A stretch of DNA of 64,000 bases from Niallia sp. FSL W8-0635 (GCF_038007965.1 NZ_JBBOYD010000001.1:598501-662500); one strand, 5' to 3'; positions 33,992 to 42,563 are shown, counted from the stretch's first letter. The notes: generated by a model from the sequence alone, not told the origin. A program made the numbers and translations.

Positions 33992-36073
33992 CTATTCGTC
34001 TTTCTTCATAGCAGCTTTTAGCAGATCACCAAGACTGTTTCCAAAGCTTTCGTCTTTGCTGTATTTTTGAACTAGTTTTCGTTCTTCTCTTTTATTTATC
34101 GTTTTTTTACGATCTGTCGCTTTTTCCACAACATTACAGTTTTTGCATTGGAAATAGGTTCCTGCCACACCGTTATGAATTTCCATTTTTTTATGACATT
34201 GTGGACAGCGTTTGTTGGATAGCTTTGGATCCTTTCTTTTACTGAAGGAACATTCCAAACTAGAGCATACAAGGATTTTGCCGTTTTTCGTATTTTTTTC
34301 CTTTAAGAAAGACCCACATTCTGGACATTTGGATCCTGTTAAATTTTGCATTTTATATGATTTTTCACTATGTTTAATTTCACTAACAAATCGTTTGGTT
34401 TGATCTTTGATTTGCTCCATAAACTGTTTAGCATTTGCTTTTCCTTTGGCAATATCCTCTAATTCCTGTTCCCACTTCGCCGTTAAATCAGGAGTAGTTA
34501 AATCATCATTAACGAGATTGATAAGCTGTTTTCCTTTGGAGGTAGAATGTAATTTGCCATTTTGTCTTTCTAACACTTCAGAGGAGAGTAGCCTTTCGAT
34601 AATTTCTGCACGTGTAGCTGGTGTTCCAAGTCCAAACTTCTCCATTTTTCCTAGAATATCAGCCTCTGTAAAGCGTGATGGAGCTTCTGTGAATTTTTGT
34701 TCCATACTGACCGATTGAACTTTCAATTGTTTTCCTTTTTGAAGCTGTATGCTTTTGGAGGAATCTGCTTTACGGTCATCTAAAGCTTTAAAGCCTAAAT
34801 CTAATACATTCATTTCTTGCGCAACAAATGTTTCTCCACTGATGTTTAATGTAGTAGAAATTGTTTCATACTTATATTTTGGATAAAATAGCGTCAAAAA
34901 TCTTTTTACGATTAAATCATAAATCTTTACTTCATCATTATCTAACCGATTTAAAAAGACTGGCTGCTCCGTTGGAATAATCGCATGGTGATCGGAAACT
35001 TTATTGTTATTAAATACATTGTTTGCTTCTACTTTTCCTTTGTTGCGTAATACAGGTTGAACTTCTTCTTTAAATGCTCCAGAAATACTTTCTAATCGGT
35101 CGAGCATAGTATCCTTCATATCTGTCGTTAAGTAACGGGAGTCCGTTCTTGGATAGGTGACAAGTTTATGTTGCTCATATAGCTTTTGAAGTACATTTAA
35201 CGTCTTTTTAGCAGAAAAGCCGAACCGTCTATTGGCATCTCTCTGCAGCTCAGTTAAATCGTAAGGCAAAGGCTGGTGTTCTGTTTTTTCTTTTACGGTA
35301 AGGGATTCGACAATTGCTGGATTCCCTTTGCACTTCGTGACAATTGCTTCTGCTTTTTCTTTTGAAAAAATTCTTCTTTCACGATCCTTTTCAAATTTAG
35401 CTTGTAAAGAGTCTACATTTGCCGTGATAGTCCAATATTCTTTCGGAACAAAGGCTTGAATTTCTTTCTCTCTTTCTAAAACCATGGAGAGGGTTGGCGT
35501 TTGCACACGTCCAGCTGATAAGGGATCATTGAACTTGGTCGTTAAGGCTCTAGAAACATTTAATCCAATTAACCAATCGGCTTGGGCTCTACATACGGCG
35601 GATTCATATAAACGATCAAATTCTTTCCCAGGTTTTAACTGTTTAAATCCATCTTTAATTGCCCGGTCAGTCTGAGAGGATATCCATAAACGTTTAGTTG
35701 GTTTGTTAAAACGGATTTTGTCTAATATCCATCGTGCAACTAATTCTCCTTCTCGTCCTGCATCGGTTGCGATAATGCATTCTTTAATATCTTTTCTTTT
35801 TGCTAATTGTTCAATTGCTTTGTATTGATGACTTGTTTGTTTCATTACCTTTAATTCCATTTTCTGTGGAATTATTGGCAAATCATCTAGATTCCAATTT
35901 TTAAATTTAGGATCATAGTGCTCTGGCATTTTCAATTCAATTAAGTGACCTAAAGCCCATGTAACAATGTATTTATCTGATTCTAAATAGCTTTTATTTG
36001 ATTTATTGCAACCAAGCACTCTTGCTATTTCTCTAGCAACACTTGGTTTTTCACATAACACAAGAGATTTCAT
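33992..36073 (-). CDS. topB: DNA topoisomerase III
   Basis: Type IA topoisomerase that decatenates and relaxes negatively supercoiled DNA. The TOPRIM domain begins at residue 1 (SLVLCEKPSVAREIARVLG) and includes IATDAGREGE at 101-110. The active-site Tyr is Y307 in LVTYPRTDSRYL. The C-terminus has two four-cysteine zinc-ribbon units: CPECG...C...C near residues 595-620 and CPQCHKKM...FQCKNC near 635-658. It has 693 residues. GAAGGTG precedes the ATG. A monocistronic minus-strand gene. Confidence 0.96.
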   Translation of the reverse strand: MKSLVLCEKPSVAREIARVLGCNKSNKSYLESDKYIVTWALGHLIELKMPEHYDPKFKNWNLDDLPIIPQKMELKVMKQTSHQYKAIEQLAKRKDIKECIIATDAGREGELVARWILDKIRFNKPTKRLWISSQTDRAIKDGFKQLKPGKEFDRLYESAVCRAQADWLIGLNVSRALTTKFNDPLSAGRVQTPTLSMVLEREKEIQAFVPKEYWTITANVDSLQAKFEKDRERRIFSKEKAEAIVTKCKGNPAIVESLTVKEKTEHQPLPYDLTELQRDANRRFGFSAKKTLNVLQKLYEQHKLVTYPRTDSRYLTTDMKDTMLDRLESISGAFKEEVQPVLRNKGKVEANNVFNNNKVSDHHAIIPTEQPVFLNRLDNDEVKIYDLIVKRFLTLFYPKYKYETISTTLNISGETFVAQEMNVLDLGFKALDDRKADSSKSIQLQKGKQLKVQSVSMEQKFTEAPSRFTEADILGKMEKFGLGTPATRAEIIERLLSSEVLERQNGKLHSTSKGKQLINLVNDDLTTPDLTAKWEQELEDIAKGKANAKQFMEQIKDQTKRFVSEIKHSEKSYKMQNLTGSKCPECGSFLKEKNTKNGKILVCSSLECSFSKRKDPKLSNKRCPQCHKKMEIHNGVAGTYFQCKNCNVVEKATDRKKTINKREERKLVQKYSKDESFGNSLGDLLKAAMKKDE

Positions 36074-36262
36074 GTAAACACCTTCTAACAGAAAATTTTT
36101 GTTTTTCGAATAAAGTTGGTTGATTTCTATTTATTCAATTTAAGGCAAGCCTTTTGAGAATAATACGATACCATCTAGTATAACATGAGATGAGGCTGGT
36201 AATAGGATATTGTGTTAATGAGGGGAAGGGCTATGTTATGTTGACTTTTGGGCAATAAGAGG

Positions 36263-36289
36263 AACGGCGTCCATTCTAATGGAACGCCG
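36263..36289 (-). terminator. Hairpin after the 52-residue gene
   Basis: ACGGCGT pairs with ACGCCGT, with CATT/AATG inside. It lies just beyond the stop codon at 36304 on the minus strand; the T tract is weak. The remaining gap to topB holds nothing recognisable. Confidence 0.6.
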
Positions 36290-36303
36290 TCTATTTCTTT
36301 GAT

Positions 36304-36462
36304 TTACTCTTCTTCTTCGATTCGGTTCTTAAATGCTTCTTGTGTTACGATAAATTCTTCATCCCCAGGAGCATCCTCTGTATGTGTATGCTTTCTTGAG
36401 TCTTTTGGAAGCGGTCCTGGATGGTGTTTCTTCTTATGATTAAAATGCTCTCCACGTGCCAA
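36304..36462 (-). CDS. 52-residue highly charged protein, unknown
   Basis: Reading on the minus strand, a TTG start at 36462 is preceded by AAAGGGGTG, seven bases away. The product is MARGEHFNHKKKHHPGPLPK, then an acidic second half ending in AFKNRIEEEE. It is His/Lys-rich in the first half and Glu-rich in the second. It resembles the many small cytosolic or spore proteins of bacilli, but I cannot assign a family. A hairpin follows its stop. Confidence 0.65.
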   Translation of the reverse strand: MARGEHFNHKKKHHPGPLPKDSRKHTHTEDAPGDEEFIVTQEAFKNRIEEEE

Positions 36463-36576
36463 ATGATAACACCCCTTTCTTTCCTTTCTATTTTTAATAA
36501 AAATGGTCTATCCTATACGAAAGGGAAGAGGAAAATATATAATGGAAATAAGCTAACAAAACAGGAGGGTTCGCAA

Positions 36577-36957
36577 ATGGATTTTTCGTTTCTTGCTTCA
36601 GAGGATAAAATTAAAAAAGCCTATCAAAATGGGGAATTTAACAATCTTCCTGGGTTCGGTAAGCCACTTCCAAAAGATAGCTTAGCTTCCGTACCAGAAG
36701 AATTGCGAATGGCGTACCGAGTATTAAAAAATGCTGGATATACTTTAGAAGAAGATAAAATTAGGCAGGAGTTATTGTCAATGGAAGATTTAATCCGTTC
36801 TTGTGAGACGGAAGAAGAGAAGGCGGATTTACAAAAGAAATATAATGAAAAATTATGGAGATTTAATAAAATGATTAGAGAGCGCACAGGAACTAGCCAT
36901 TCCAAGCATTTTTCTAATTATCAGGAGAAAATAGAGGATCGACTATTTCCTAAGTAA
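36577..36957 (+). CDS. DUF1992 (DnaJ-homologue-domain) protein
   Basis: A 126-residue protein carrying the DUF1992 domain: EDKIKKAYQNGEFNNLPGFGKPLPKD (about residues 9-34) followed by PEELRMAYRVLKNAGYTLEED is the family core. The same domain occurs in eukaryotic DNAJC28, but there is no J domain here. The frame is open for 52 codons further upstream; ACAGGAGGG at 36561-36569 selects ATG 36577. Function unknown. It is followed by short repeats and a terminator before motA. Confidence 0.85.
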   Translation: MDFSFLASEDKIKKAYQNGEFNNLPGFGKPLPKDSLASVPEELRMAYRVLKNAGYTLEEDKIRQELLSMEDLIRSCETEEEKADLQKKYNEKLWRFNKMIRERTGTSHSKHFSNYQEKIEDRLFPK

Positions 36958-36968
36958 GCTTTTTAAAG

Positions 36969-37001
36969 TTTTTGGCTCATATGTAGTTTTTTGGCTCATA
37001 T
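36969..37001. repeat. Two copies of TTTTGGCTCATAT
   Basis: The unit occurs at about 36969-36982 and 36988-37001, with a decayed third (TTAGGATCATA) after it. It is similar to the TTTGGCTGAAAA/TTGGCTGATAAA units at 7352-7510. Confidence 0.55.
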
Positions 37002-37068
37002 CTCAGATTTTAGGATCATAAGTGAATTATTCGATTTTTATCTCCTTATAAGATAGACTTAGTAACTG

Positions 37069-37099
37069 AAGGTGATGATCATATCACCCTTTTTTTTTG
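37069..37099 (+). terminator. Terminator upstream of motA
   Basis: GGTGAT (37071-37076) pairs with ATCACC (37083-37088), followed by CTTTTTTTTT. Confidence 0.85.
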
Positions 37100-37234
37100 A
37101 AAAAAGCAGGACTATTCTCATAAAACAGGAAGTTAACGAAATTTACATAAAATAAAACTAAAAAAAGGTGGAGAATTGTCGAAAAAAAGGGTAAGACATA
37201 GAATCGAAATTTTAGAATAAGATAGGTGAAAATG

Positions 37235-38035
37235 ATGGATAAAACTTCCTTGATAGGAATTATACTTGCCTTTATTGCCGTTGGTGTAGGGATGGTATTT
37301 AAAGGAGTAAGCCCAGCCGTATTATTGAATCCAGCGGCTATTCTCATTATTTTAGTAGGTACAGTTGCGGCAGTAGTCATTGCCTTTCCTACTTCAGAGA
37401 TTAAACGAGTTCCGAAGTTATTTGGAATCCTGTTTAAGGAACAGAGAACACAGGATACGAAAGAATTAATTCGATTATTTTCAGAATGGGCACAATTAGC
37501 TAGAAAAGAAGGACTTCTTGCTTTAGAAGCGAAAACGGATGAAATTGAAGATCCATTTTTGAAAAATGGTTTATCTTTATCTGTTGATGGACAAAGTGCA
37601 GAGTATATTCGTGATGTACTAACAGAAGAAATCGAAGCAATGGAAGAAAGACATCGTGCAGGAGCACTTATTTTTACACAAGCAGGAACCTATGCACCTA
37701 CATTAGGAGTGCTAGGAGCAGTAATCGGGCTAATTGCAGCATTAGGTAATATGTCTGATGCAGAAGCGCTTGGACATGCTATTAGTGCTGCGTTTGTTGC
37801 TACCATGATGGGGATTTTTACGGGCTATGTTTTATGGCATCCTTTTGCAAATAAGCTAAAAAGAAAATCTCACATGGAAGCAAGTCAAAAATATTTAATG
37901 ATTGAAGGAGTTCTCTCTATTTTAGAGGGAGAGGCACCTAGAGTAATTGAACAGAAGCTAGCATCGTATCTACCAGTTTCAGAAAGAAGACTATTTCTAG
38001 AGGAAGCGGAAAGTAGTGTGAATGCGAATGAGTAA
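37235..38035 (+). CDS. motA: Flagellar motor stator protein MotA
   Basis: Proton-channel subunit of the flagellar stator, four membrane helices. It begins MDKTSLIGIILAFIAVGVGM, nearly the same as B. subtilis MotA. The cytoplasmic loop has WAQLARKEGLLALE and IRDVLTEEIEAMEERH with the charged residues that touch the rotor; the last two helices include GTYAPTLGVLGAVIGLI. A GTG at 37226 and an ATG at 37232 lie within or too near AGGTG; ATG 37235 fits spacing and homology and gives 266 residues. It overlaps motB by 14 bases. Confidence 0.95.
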   Translation: MDKTSLIGIILAFIAVGVGMVFKGVSPAVLLNPAAILIILVGTVAAVVIAFPTSEIKRVPKLFGILFKEQRTQDTKELIRLFSEWAQLARKEGLLALEAKTDEIEDPFLKNGLSLSVDGQSAEYIRDVLTEEIEAMEERHRAGALIFTQAGTYAPTLGVLGAVIGLIAALGNMSDAEALGHAISAAFVATMMGIFTGYVLWHPFANKLKRKSHMEASQKYLMIEGVLSILEGEAPRVIEQKLASYLPVSERRLFLEEAESSVNANE

Positions 38036-38825
38036 AAAGAGAAAAAAGAAAGAGCATCATGAAGAACATGTAGATGAATCTTGGCTAGTTCCCTATGCAG
38101 ATGTTCTTACTTTGTTGTTGGCTTTGTTTATCGTATTATATGGAATGAGTTCTGTAGATGCACAAAAATTCTCTGCAATAGCAGATGCTTTTAATAGAGA
38201 GTTACAAGGTGGGACAGGTTTCTTTGAATATCCTAGTCCTGCCCCTTCAATGGATGGGAAAGAATCAGATCTAAATGTAGTGGATGAAGAGAAAAATGAC
38301 GAAAAACAGGATGTAGCTGAAGAAGATTTAAAGGAATTACAGAAGCAGCAAGATCAAAAGGAATTGGCAGAAATTCAAAAGAAGGTAAATGTCTATATAG
38401 ATGAGAATGATTTAGGAAACAAATTGGATACGGAGCTTACTGGTGAAGGATTGCATGTATCCATTCGAGATAATGTCCTATTTGCTTCAGGAAGTGCAGA
38501 TGTACGAAGTAAGGATAGGAAAATTGTTTCTGAAATTGCCAATTTATTAGTGATGGATCCACCAAGGAGTATAATAATAAGTGGGCATACGGATAATGTT
38601 CCAATTAGTAATTCTCGCTATGATTCAAACTGGGAACTAAGTGTAACAAGAGCGTTGAATTTCATGAAATTACTCCTTGAAAATAAAAATCTTGATCCTA
38701 AGTCATTTAGTGCTAAGGGGTACGGAGAGTTCCAACCGATTGCAAGTAATAAAACTGCTGATGGAAGAGCAAAAAATAGAAGAGTTGATATATTAATTCA
38801 ACCAAGAGTAGCAACAGAAGACTAA
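38022..38825 (+). CDS. motB: Flagellar motor stator protein MotB
   Basis: Stator subunit that anchors MotA to peptidoglycan. A basic N-terminus precedes the single helix PYADVLTLLLALFIVLYGMSS with the essential proton-carrying Asp at residue 27. An acidic, Gln-rich linker is followed by the OmpA-like peptidoglycan-binding domain (DNVLFASGSADV, IIISGHTDNVPI, AKGYGEFQPIASN, RAKNRRVDILI). It has 267 residues. It may start at ATG 38022 or at 38028, both inside motA. A terminator follows immediately. Confidence 0.95.
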   Translation: MRMSKKRKKKEHHEEHVDESWLVPYADVLTLLLALFIVLYGMSSVDAQKFSAIADAFNRELQGGTGFFEYPSPAPSMDGKESDLNVVDEEKNDEKQDVAEEDLKELQKQQDQKELAEIQKKVNVYIDENDLGNKLDTELTGEGLHVSIRDNVLFASGSADVRSKDRKIVSEIANLLVMDPPRSIIISGHTDNVPISNSRYDSNWELSVTRALNFMKLLLENKNLDPKSFSAKGYGEFQPIASNKTADGRAKNRRVDILIQPRVATED

Positions 38826-38848
38826 GGAATGATAGTCTTCTTTTTTTT
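38817..38848 (+). terminator. Terminator of motAB
   Basis: GAAGACTA (38817-38824) pairs with TAGTCTTC (38833-38840), followed by eight T residues. The stem includes the motB stop codon. Confidence 0.92.
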
Positions 38849-38941
38849 CGAGAAAATAAATAATTGTAAGGATACTAATGGGAAATGGTGGTGTGATTAA
38901 AAATTGTAATATATTTAGTTTTCATAAAAATGAATAAAGTC

Positions 38942-38970
38942 TTGTTGTTTGGCAGACAAAAGTTTATAAT
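38942..38970 (+). promoter_or_regulatory. Sigma-A-type promoter for psuK-psuG
   Basis: TTGTTG (38942-38947), a 17-base spacer, and a perfect TATAAT (38965-38970), about 80 bases before psuK. Confidence 0.7.
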
Positions 38971-39057
38971 ATAAACAAAAGTTTTGTTAGGTAATGTTAC
39001 TATTTTTCCTATGCTTAATAATTGGTAGTTTCACTTTAACCTGAGGGGGAGATGGAA

Positions 39058-40155
39058 GTGAATGATAAAGAAATCTATATTCTTCAGCTGATTAAAGATA
39101 ATCCCTTTGTTACACAAAATGAATTGGCTGATAAAATGGGCTTGTCCCGTTCAGCGGTAGCAGGGTATATTTCTTCTTTAACAAAAGAAGGAAAGCTATT
39201 AGGGAGAGCTTATGTATTACCGAAAAAGAAAGAAGTTATTTGTATTGGTGGTGCCAATATTGATCGTAAAGTGCAAGCAAGGGAAGCGATTCAGTATGGA
39301 ACGTCCAATCCAGCTTCTACAAGTCAGTCACCTGGAGGAGTAGCGAGAAATATTGCGGAGAATTTAGGCAGACTAGGGATCGATACCTCTTTATTTACTA
39401 TCGTGGGAGATGACCATGAAGGGGAATGGTTATTAGAAAACACAAAACACCATGCTGATATCACTCCTTCTCTATTGTCTAATCTGTATAGAACTGGTAC
39501 GTATACAGCACTATTAGATACAGACGGTGAGCTTGCTGTTGCTTTAGCGGATATGATTATTTATGATAGCATCGATAAAGATACAATTGACAAAAAATGG
39601 GGCTATATAGCAACCTCTGAATTAGTGATAGTGGATACTAATTTTTCAGGAGATGTATTAGAGCATATTATTGTTAGATGTAGAGAAGAAAAAATAGCAT
39701 TATGTATTACACCTGTTTCCGCGCCAAAAGTCAAGAATTTGCCAGAAAACTTACAGGGAGTGACATGGCTAATAGCAAACAGTGATGAAGCCGAGGTACT
39801 TACTGGGATGAAAATTAAAGAAGAGGGAGATTACTTTAAGGCAGCTGAAATAATTCTTGCTAAGGGTGTGGAAAAAGTAGTTATCACCCGAGGAGATAAA
39901 GGGCTTATTTATTTTACCAAAGTTGGGGAGGCTGGTGTCATATTAACTCCTGATGCAGAAGTAATTGACGTAACAGGTGCAGGTGATTCACTTGTTTCAG
40001 GCATTATGTATTCTCATATTAAAGGTCTAAACACAGAAAATGCCTGCAAAATTGGGATGGCTTGCTCCATCATTACACTTCAATCTAATCAGACAGTAAA
40101 TCCTTTATTAAATAATAAAAAGCTACAAGAAACATTCGGAAAATACTTTCATTAA
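39058..40155 (+). CDS. psuK: Pseudouridine kinase with N-terminal winged-helix domain
   Basis: A PfkB/ribokinase-family kinase that phosphorylates pseudouridine to pseudouridine 5'-phosphate. Residues 1-55 form a winged helix ([36 protein letters not shown]), suggesting that it also acts as its own DNA-binding regulator, as seen in related kinases. The kinase domain starts [12 protein letters not shown] and ends with the anion-hole and catalytic motif [14 protein letters not shown] 39052 directly abuts GAGGGGGA, so GTG 39058 is the likelier start (366 residues). It lies 13 bases from psuG. Confidence 0.9.
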   Translation: MNDKEIYILQLIKDNPFVTQNELADKMGLSRSAVAGYISSLTKEGKLLGRAYVLPKKKEVICIGGANIDRKVQAREAIQYGTSNPASTSQSPGGVARNIAENLGRLGIDTSLFTIVGDDHEGEWLLENTKHHADITPSLLSNLYRTGTYTALLDTDGELAVALADMIIYDSIDKDTIDKKWGYIATSELVIVDTNFSGDVLEHIIVRCREEKIALCITPVSAPKVKNLPENLQGVTWLIANSDEAEVLTGMKIKEEGDYFKAAEIILAKGVEKVVITRGDKGLIYFTKVGEAGVILTPDAEVIDVTGAGDSLVSGIMYSHIKGLNTENACKIGMACSIITLQSNQTVNPLLNNKKLQETFGKYFH

Positions 40156-40168
40156 AAGGAGCATGAAC

Positions 40169-41080
40169 ATGAAAAAAGAATGGCTAGAGTTCTCAAAAGA
40201 AGTAGAAGAAGCAAAGAAAAACAATCAACCGATTGTCGCATTAGAATCGACCATTATTTCCCATGGTATGCCTTATCCTCAAAATGTAGAAACAGCAAAA
40301 GAAGTAGAAGAAATTATTCGTATGAATGGAGCTGTGCCTGCAACAATAGCTATTATTGATGGAAAAATTAAGATTGGCTTATCAGAAGATGAAATTGAAT
40401 TTTTAGCTAAAAGTGACAATATTGAGAAAGCAAGTAGACGTGATTTACCTTACCTAATTGCAGGCAAAAAAAATGGAGCAACAACTGTTGCTGCTACCAT
40501 GATTTGTGCAGAACTTGCAGGGATTAAAGTATTTGTAACTGGTGGAATTGGCGGTGTTCATAGAGAAGCCGAACAAACAATGGATATTTCTGCTGACTTG
40601 CAAGAGCTTGCTAAAACAAGTGTAGCAGTCGTGTGTGCTGGAGCAAAATCGATTTTAGATATTGGTTTAACATTAGAGTATTTAGAAACATATGGTGTGC
40701 CAGTTGTTGGATATGGAACAACATCTCTTCCAGCCTTCTATACGAGAACGAGTCCATTCGAAGTGAATTTTTCTGTAGAAACAGCTAAAGAGGCAGCAGA
40801 TATGATTCAAACAAAATGGGATTTAGGGCTAGATGGAGGGGTTGTGATTGCTAATCCAATTCCAGAAAAAGATGCCTTGGATGAAAAGTATATTACCGAT
40901 ATTATTGAAAAGGCGCTACAAGAGGCGAAGGACAATCATATTTCCGGTAAAAAGGTAACGCCATTTTTATTAGGCAGAGTAAAAGAGTTAACAGAAGGGA
41001 CCAGCCTAGTAGCTAATATTGCATTAGTTAAAAATAATGCAGAAGTTGGTTCAAGAATAGCAGTCGAATTAAATAAATAA
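40169..41080 (+). CDS. psuG: Pseudouridine-5'-phosphate glycosidase
   Basis: Cleaves the C-glycosidic bond of pseudouridine 5'-phosphate to uracil and ribose 5-phosphate, the second step after PsuK. Family segments include [19 protein letters not shown] (about residues 20-38, with catalytic Glu), [34 protein letters not shown] with the catalytic Lys, and [15 protein letters not shown]. It has 303 residues. ATG 40163 abuts AAAGGAG; ATG 40169 is seven bases away and is chosen. It forms a two-gene operon with psuK. Confidence 0.95.
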   Translation: MKKEWLEFSKEVEEAKKNNQPIVALESTIISHGMPYPQNVETAKEVEEIIRMNGAVPATIAIIDGKIKIGLSEDEIEFLAKSDNIEKASRRDLPYLIAGKKNGATTVAATMICAELAGIKVFVTGGIGGVHREAEQTMDISADLQELAKTSVAVVCAGAKSILDIGLTLEYLETYGVPVVGYGTTSLPAFYTRTSPFEVNFSVETAKEAADMIQTKWDLGLDGGVVIANPIPEKDALDEKYITDIIEKALQEAKDNHISGKKVTPFLLGRVKELTEGTSLVANIALVKNNAEVGSRIAVELNK

Positions 41081-41156
41081 TAAAAAGGACTATTTAAAGT
41101 AGAACTCCCTCTTTGAATTGGGAGAGGAATCTCTTTAAATATTCCGTTTTTGTTTC

Positions 41157-41197
41157 AAAAAGAGGCTTCTACTTGTAAAAATGGAAGCCTCTTTTTT
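41157..41197. terminator. Bidirectional terminator
   Basis: AAAAAGAGGCTTC (41157-41169) pairs with GAAGCCTCTTTTTT (41184-41197) between psuG and the convergent sinR-like gene. Confidence 0.92.
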
Positions 41198-41230
41198 GTG
41201 CCATCGTTATCCAAGGCACATTCCGTGTTC

Positions 41231-41560
41231 TTAGTCTTCTTGTCTTTTTTTGAACTTAACATATTCAAGTATACCGGCAAAATCTTCTTTTGTAATTCCA
41301 TCTTCTATGGCTTCCTCTACTAAACTCACCCAGTCCTCATCTATCCCGTCTATAGAAGTATGGTTATTGTCTAGTAGCTCTTCTACATTGGTATCAAGGG
41401 TGCTCGCGAGTTTCGATAATACTTGAAGGGAGGGGTTTTTTTGAATGCCCCTTTCAATGTAACTTAAATAGGATTTAGAGACACCAGATCTGTCAGAAAG
41501 CTCATTGATAGAATAACCTCTTTTTAATCTTAAATTCTTTAATTTTACTCCAACCAACAT
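41231..41560 (-). CDS. SinR-like repressor, paralogue 1
   Basis: A 109-residue regulator with an N-terminal XRE-type helix-turn-helix (VKLKNLRLKRGYSINELSDRSGVSKSYLSYIERGIQKNPS, residues 4-42) and a C-terminal SinI/SinR-type dimerisation hook (DEDWVSLVEEAIEDGITKEDFAGILEYVKF). The frame runs 29 codons further upstream, but AAGGAGAA just before ATG 41560 selects this start. Its promoter region contains TATAAT (minus strand, 41602-41597) with the dyad GAACGA-A-TCGTTC (41605-41617) over the spacer. It is more diverged from B. subtilis SinR than paralogue 2. Confidence 0.9.
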   Translation of the reverse strand: MLVGVKLKNLRLKRGYSINELSDRSGVSKSYLSYIERGIQKNPSLQVLSKLASTLDTNVEELLDNNHTSIDGIDEDWVSLVEEAIEDGITKEDFAGILEYVKFKKRQED

Positions 41561-41604
41561 GAATATTCTCCTTACCACATATAGAAGTATTCTTTCATTA
41601 TAAC

Positions 41605-41786
41605 GAACGAATCGTTCAATAAAAAATACGAAAAAGCTAGGAAACAAGAGTTATTTCGAGAAAAAGAACGGTTTTTGTTCTTTAAAAAGAAAATATAGCT
41701 GATTTTGGAATTTTTGAAAATGATAGATTTGCACTATACTAAATAATAAGTTCTTTAATAAGAACGTTTTTGGTGTTTTATAGAAC
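41605..41786. promoter_or_regulatory. SinR-box cluster between sinR-like 1 and the zinc-ribbon gene
   Basis: SinR boxes have the consensus GTTCTYT. This divergent gap has AAAGAAC (41663-41669) and GTTCTTT (41677-41683) as an inverted pair, GTTCTTT (41750-41756) with TAAGAAC (41759-41765), and ATAGAAC (41780-41786). A plus-strand -10 TATACT (41735-41740) lies just upstream of the second pair. The dyad GAACGA-A-TCGTTC (41605-41617) overlaps the minus-strand promoter. Both flanking genes are therefore candidates for SinR control. Confidence 0.6.
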
Positions 41787-41907
41787 TCATGATGCGACAT
41801 GATAGATAACTGTCGTGAAAAAATCGATGTACTTTTCTCCAATTAATAATCATTTATCTTAAGCATAACCATGTCAATCAAGTTAAATGGAATAAAGAGG
41901 GTGAAAA

Positions 41908-42117
41908 ATGTATAGGAAAAACTGTGATAAATGCTATAGACCATCGTATAGTAGTAGCGAGTTAGGAAAATGGATTTGTCCTATTTGTCAAAATGATTTG
42001 ACTGAATACCCTTTTTTTGACGCAATTACATTTGAACAAATTCATATTAATTATTCGTTTAAAAAAGTGATAAAAAGCTATACAACACAATATTATAGTA
42101 GAAATCAAAATAAATAG
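41908..42117 (+). CDS. Small zinc-ribbon protein, unknown
   Basis: A 69-residue protein with two CXXC pairs, C6-C9 (CDKC) and C24-C27 (CPIC), forming a likely zinc ribbon, then an aromatic-rich tail without further motifs. AAAGAGGGTG lies upstream of the ATG. I do not recognise a named family. It lies between the two sinR-like genes, 305 bases before sinI, behind a promoter flanked by SinR-box pairs, so it may be part of the same regulatory unit. Confidence 0.7.
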   Translation: MYRKNCDKCYRPSYSSSELGKWICPICQNDLTEYPFFDAITFEQIHINYSFKKVIKSYTTQYYSRNQNK

Positions 42118-42219
42118 AAATGCTAGCATGAAGTTAGATGTAAATAATGCGTTTGTAGGATTATTTCGATAAAATTCGAGTAGTTTTAAATTATTTGTAG
42201 AAAAAACAAGAAACATTTT

Positions 42220-42281
42220 AGTATTTTGTCCTAATTTTATGACAAAATACTGCAACTTTTAAACATAAAAAACGATATAAT
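42220..42281 (+). promoter_or_regulatory. Promoter region of the riboswitch-sinI transcript
   Basis: The -10 element TATAAT (42276-42281) has no good -35. Just upstream is an 11-bp inverted repeat, AGTATTTTGTC (42220-42230) and GACAAAATACT (42241-42251). A poor -35 plus a dyad suggests regulator-dependent initiation, or the dyad may terminate the preceding gene. Confidence 0.5.
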
Positions 42282-42312
42282 GAAAAAATAGGAAAAGGGA
42301 ACAGAATATGTA

Positions 42313-42408
42313 AAGGGCAAACCAATACGAAAGTTTGGGACGCAAAGTCACGGATCTAATGTTTTATACAAGGATGGCCGGACTGCCAAAATACAAATGT
42401 ATTTTTGG
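42313..42408 (+). ncRNA. Cyclic-di-GMP-I (GEMM-I) riboswitch
   Basis: All conserved blocks of the GEMM-I aptamer appear in order: GGGCAAACC, a short stem closed by a GAAA tetraloop (42328-42331), GGGACGCAAAG, CACGGATCTAA, then AAGGATGGCCGG and the closing ACTGCC (42382-42387). The first hairpin pairs CCAA..AC with GT..TTGG. The second, CGG...CCG, holds CTAA and AAGG as in the tetraloop-receptor arm. Next, CCAAAATAC (42386-42394) can pair with GTATTTTTGG (42399-42408), which reuses the last CC of the aptamer and the first two G of the sinI ribosome binding site GGGAGGG. The switch thus probably acts on translation of sinI; whether c-di-GMP turns it on or off is not decided. Confidence 0.93.
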
Positions 42409-42422
42409 GAGGGAAGAATTAA

Positions 42423-42563
42423 GTGATTAATAGTCAACTTTTTATCGAAGAATTGGATTCAGAATGGGTTCAATTAATTAATGAAGCCAAAAATATTGGA
42501 ATGAATTTGCAAGAAATTAGAGAATTTCTAAGAAGTGAGAAGGATTACTTAATTCAGGAATAA
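42423..42563 (+). CDS. sinI: SinI-type anti-repressor
   Basis: A 46-residue protein, MINSQLFIEELDSEWVQLIN continuing EAKNIGMNLQEIREFLRSEK, which matches the SinI domain: LDxEWVxLxxEAKxxxxxxEEIRxFL. SinI binds SinR through this helical hook and frees biofilm genes from repression. The start is GTG at 42423, nine bases after GGGAGGG. It follows the c-di-GMP riboswitch and faces sinR paralogue 2, whose hook begins with the same LDSEW. In B. subtilis sinI and sinR are in tandem on one strand; here they are convergent. Confidence 0.9.
   Translation: MINSQLFIEELDSEWVQLINEAKNIGMNLQEIREFLRSEKDYLIQE

Noticed and set aside
41605..41617. LexA (SOS) box at GAACGAATCGTTC
   Set aside because: The half-sites are separated by five bases rather than the four of CGAAC-N4-GTTCG, so it is left as an unassigned dyad.
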